Part shown: piece by piece, positions 61,582 through 64,000 of the stretch
Layout of the letters: every line of letters starts with the position of its first letter
Position numbering within the stretch: the first letter of the stretch is position 1
Origin: Paraspadella gotoi
Lineage: Eukaryota; Chaetognatha
Assembly: GCA_051294375.1 (NCBI GenBank)
Contig: CM119263.1
Span: 17,442,635-17,506,634, forward strand
DNA: 64,000 nucleotides
Reading direction: 5' to 3'
Program-made: the position numbers and the translations under genes
Notes under the pieces: generated by a model
What the model was told of the DNA's origin: nothing
The model's database searches: none
What the model saw: only the letters and a program-made list of their open reading frames with translations

Positions 61582-61842
61582 GTCACGCCGAGGCGAAGCC
61601 GATTTTCAGGGCGAATGCCACGTGATTCACAGGCGTCACAAAACGCAAATAAGATTGGGTTCTCATTGCAGCTCATCGTTTCAGCTTCCCTTGCGCTGTC
61701 GGGAGGGAGATGTGGTTTTCTGACTTGGTGCCCGGGCGAGGTTTCAGTGTGGCGGAGATCCAGTTACTTAAAAACTCCACTGCTAGTAGTTACACTGAAT
61801 TACTACATCAGTCGTAGAAATATTTTTTCTTGGTTAGTATGA
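61582..61842 (+). CDS. Candidate exon, unidentified
   Basis: After a long CT/C-rich tract ending CCCCCTAAAG, 86 codons are open: VTPRRSRFSGRMPRDSQAS, QNANKIGFSLQLIVSASLAL, GGRCGFLTWCPGEVSVWRR, then a hydrophobic tail to TGA. A weak donor GTTTCA at 61740 would end the exon at PGE. The composition is plausible for a secreted or membrane segment, but there is no family match and no partner exon. Confidence 0.3.
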   Translation, partial: VTPRRSRFSGRMPRDSQASQNANKIGFSLQLIVSASLALSGGRCGFLTWCPGEVSVWRRSSYLKTPLLVVTLNYYISRRNIFSWLV

Positions 61843-61969
61843 GACGCTAATCTTCTTATTGCAACCTCGAGCGAATTTCCTACCAACGATTACGCTTGAT
61901 AAGAATATCTCCTGGCCTCTAGACCTTACAAGGAGGTCAGGTTCAGGGATCGAAAAAATAATGACTTTA

Positions 61970-62270
61970 ATAAGGACGATGAAGAGACAGTGATAATTGT
62001 TATGTGTTATGACAAGAACCGTCTTCAATATAAGCAGTCCCTGAGCTTCGGATCAGGCTGTAACACCACGCGCCCATTGGAATCTACAGTCGGCCTGAGG
62101 TTATAGCGTCCCCGTGTCCCTTCTCTTCACACTCGCCCAGACGCACACTCGGTGCCTACTGACCCGGACATTTCGAGTTGGCCGAGAGGCGAATTGACTG
62201 CTTCCCGGCACCAATGGCCGTGCTCATGAACGGTGGTGGATTTTAGTCCACCATACATCCCCCCCTCCAG
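61970..62270 (-). mobile_element. tRNA-like SINE, copy 1
   Basis: Shares with copy 2 the ordered words CAGTCCCTGAGC, CGGATCAGGCTGTAACACC, CCCGGAC, GAGGCGAA, GGCACCAATGGCCG and GTCCACCAT. On the minus strand GTCCGGGTCAGTAGGC corresponds to the box B region of copy 2 but has diverged. Confidence 0.65.
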
Positions 62271-62319
62271 TAGGGAGAGTCTGTTGCGTCTCTTTCAGTG
62301 AATATTGTTGTTGTTGTGG

Positions 62320-62400
62320 AAAGTTCGTCACCAAGTTGAGGCATGTCGCCTGATGTGTTTGTGGCGAAAGTCATCGCCAGGTTGAGGCATGTCGCCTGAA
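62320..62400. repeat. Tandem duplicate between SINE copies
   Basis: CACCAAGTTGAGGCATGTCGCCTGA and CGCCAGGTTGAGGCATGTCGCCTGA, about 46 bases apart. Confidence 0.85.
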
Positions 62401-62434
62401 AGTGTTGTTGGTTGCTGGTGGTCGGAAGTCGGCC

Positions 62435-62705
62435 TCACCATGAGAGACAGATATATTATTGACATATGTTTCATGACAGAACGTTCAAATATAGGCAGTT
62501 CCCTGACGCTATCCGGATCAGCATGTAACACCATTTACAGGCGGGGTTAAGCGCCCCGTCCTCTTTAACTTGCATCAGACGACCACCGGGCTAGAACCCG
62601 GACCTTGGTTGGGAGGCGAACGACTTGCTTTCCGGCACCAATATGGCCGCTGAGAACGGTTGGTGGATTTTTATGTCCACCATAACGACACTTTTCTGGT
62701 TAAAA
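62435..62705 (-). mobile_element. tRNA-like SINE, copy 2
   Basis: On the minus strand CCGGGTTCTAGCCCGG (62601-62586) forms a T-arm-like stem-loop with a good RNA polymerase III box B (GGTTCTAGCCC). It is preceded by CGCCTCCCAACC, which resembles an anticodon arm with a CCC anticodon (tRNA-Gly-like). A shared roughly 100-base non-tRNA tail follows. Direct repeats at the ends are not obvious. Confidence 0.65.
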
Positions 62706-62817
62706 GTAAAACGAAATGTCAATGTTCCCAAGAGATTATCCAGGATCCGTCTATGTAATCCGGTGGCTGTAAAGGCCGGGTCCAAATTCAGAAGAAAGAA
62801 GGAGGGACGAGAGATGA

Positions 62818-62845
62818 GAGAGAGGAGAGAGAGAGAGAGAGAGAC
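62818..62845 (+). repeat. (GA)n microsatellite
   Basis: Short GA tract just right of SINE copy 2. Confidence 0.9.
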
Positions 62846-62849
62846 ATTC

Positions 62850-63390
62850 GGAGCACAATTCACTTGATGCATGTTTCAAGTCATGCTAAACTGCTATCTA
62901 ATACTAATTCGACTAGCTACCCAGTATACGTATCCAATTTAATCAAGGATTTATTGTATACATTAAAAATTGATTAACGACCGACAGATTGACCAGATAG
63001 AAAATGCGTAACCAGATGCAGAGCGTCTTCGCCTGCCGTTCATCTTTAAAAACGGCTACTGGCAGCATATTCATCAATTAATCTCCATATACCATCCTCA
63101 CTCATACTACATGCTCTGCTACGAGCCAACAGAGACTATACGTGTGAGCCAAGACAGAGGACCACATTAAAAAAAAAATCTTCCTTCTTATTTTACTCGT
63201 TTTGCTTTCTTCTTTCTATATTAATTGTTTATTAGTCTTCTGTCTTGGGACCTGGAGGAACGGACGAGACAGAAAAGGATAGAGGTGAAAGATTACTACT
63301 AGCCGTTACTCTGCACCCTTTCTGTATGTTCTTACTTTCCTTGTTGCTTTCCCTGATTATCGATTAATCTCTCCTCTGCTCCTCTCTCTG

Positions 63391-63455
<65 letters not shown>

Positions 63456-63541
63456 ATCTATGTATGAAAGCGAAAATTCCCGCTTTTCTGACCCTCTTTT
63501 ATCAATTTCATAACTATTTTAATAGCAATCTCTTTTTTAAG
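62850..63541. other. No gene supported
   Basis: AT-rich DNA and a (CT)n array (63383-63450), which precedes an acceptor at 63541. Confidence 0.5.
63383..63450 (+). repeat. (CT)n microsatellite
   Basis: Interrupted CT tract. Confidence 0.96.
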
Positions 63542-63642
63542 TGGAAAATGCGTCAGATGGAATGAGTTTGACTCCTCAGCCTGAATACCCTCTTTTCGTT
63601 CCCTCTAGTCGCCACGGAAAGCATATTGGCGGAAGCGGCTGA
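63542..63642 (+). CDS. Candidate 3'-terminal exon
   Basis: Acceptor TCTCTTTTTTAAG (AG at 63540-63541), then two bases and 32 codons reading ENASDGMSLTPQPEYPLF, then VPSSRHGKHIGGSG and TGA at 63640. An alternative uses the acceptor TTCGTTCCCTCTAG at 63608 and another frame (TESILAEAAEAQGSRTGK, then RSRRRQCALMGW) ending TGA at 63710-63712. Both start in phase 1, and AATAAA at 63880 follows either. I cannot choose between them, but the island is a good candidate for the last exon of a plus-strand gene. Confidence 0.4.
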
Positions 63643-63864
63643 AGCACAAGGCAGCCGGACGGGAAAGCTGAGCCGAAGCAGGCGACGCCAGTGTGCATTG
63701 ATGGGTTGGTGATTTGTTGGTGGTGGTGTCGTAGGAGACGGGAACTCCATTCATCACAGTGCGATGAAAGTCCTATTTGGATTATGTGGGGTAAGTGTAG
63801 GCTGAGGTGTATGACTCTCTCTTGTGGTTGTTTGTGTGTGTCTGAGCTGAAGCTCGTCGCTTTT

Positions 63865-64000
63865 GCGCGGAAACTCGTAAATAAAGGAAGAAATGGACAA
63901 AGAAGGCGAGAACTCGAAACAAGGCCGAGAACCAAAACAGCGAAAGAAAACAGTCGGGGAGAAACGGAGCGAAGAGAATGCCCGCTTCAATTGAAAAAAA
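63865..64000. repeat. Duplicated segment (partner at 55265-55425)
   Basis: See the partner entry. The window ends inside this copy, so the duplication may extend further right. Confidence 0.85.
63880..63885 (+). terminator. Poly(A) signal AATAAA
   Basis: Hexamer 170-240 bases after the two candidate stop codons. The duplicated segment at 55274 also contains AAATAAA, so it may simply be part of a repeat. Confidence 0.3.

Overview
The window is draft-quality genomic DNA from an invertebrate animal. The evidence is GT-AG introns, dense (CT)n and (CTTT)n microsatellites, a decayed Tc1/mariner transposon, tRNA-like SINEs, and many retained CpGs in ACG/CGT triplet runs, which suggests light CpG methylation. 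I cannot name the species or phylum. Nothing points to a prokaryote: there are no operons, no Shine-Dalgarno sites and no CRISPR arrays.

The best-supported gene runs on the plus strand. Seven exon candidates join in one consistent reading-frame chain: 4490-4563 (phase 0 to 2), 5057-5258 (2 to 0), 8145-8552 (0 to 0), 10553-10685 (0 to 1), 36433-36543 (1 to 1), 39030-39754 (1 to 2) and 40133 onward (2, running into a gap). Together they encode a largely disordered, low-complexity protein with Ser/Thr/Pro, Asp, Gly, His and Gln tracts. I do not recognise the family. No convincing initiator exon is visible. Weaker exon-like islands lie at 49.4, 50.4-50.9, 54.3-54.6, 61.6 and 63.6 kb (plus strand), and at 47.1 and 54.5-54.8 kb (minus strand).

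The layout is dominated by assembly redundancy. Block A (about 6805-11870) recurs at 22164-27395. Block C (about 11870-18290) recurs at 32437-37575, and in fragments at 21240-22138. The recurrences carry dense single-base insertions and deletions and meet at 10-N and 25-N placeholder gaps. This looks like unpolished long-read gap filling, or alternative alleles, placed next to the primary contigs. Exons 8145-8552 and 10553-10685 have frameshifted twins in the second block A, and exon 36433-36543 has a degraded twin near 16.5 kb. The 26 kb intron between exons four and five is therefore probably much shorter in the real genome.

The most interesting object is a 4.95 kb segment at 27482-32428. 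It interrupts one copy of block C but is absent from the same point in two other copies (12284-12291 and 21757-21764). It is bounded by an exact 8-bp direct repeat (ATTATGTT) and has imperfect inverted termini sharing AGTCGTTTCG. This is a filled-site/empty-site signature of a DNA transposon that I cannot classify. It carries several minus-strand coding-like fragments.

From 41 to 64 kb the sequence is gap-rich and repeat-rich: a 1.34 kb Tc1/mariner relic (43815-45158), a 0.25 kb direct duplication (45.2-45.7 kb), two tRNA-like SINE copies (62.0-62.7 kb), many (CT)n/(GA)n arrays, and a possible 3'-terminal exon with a poly(A) signal near 63.6-63.9 kb.
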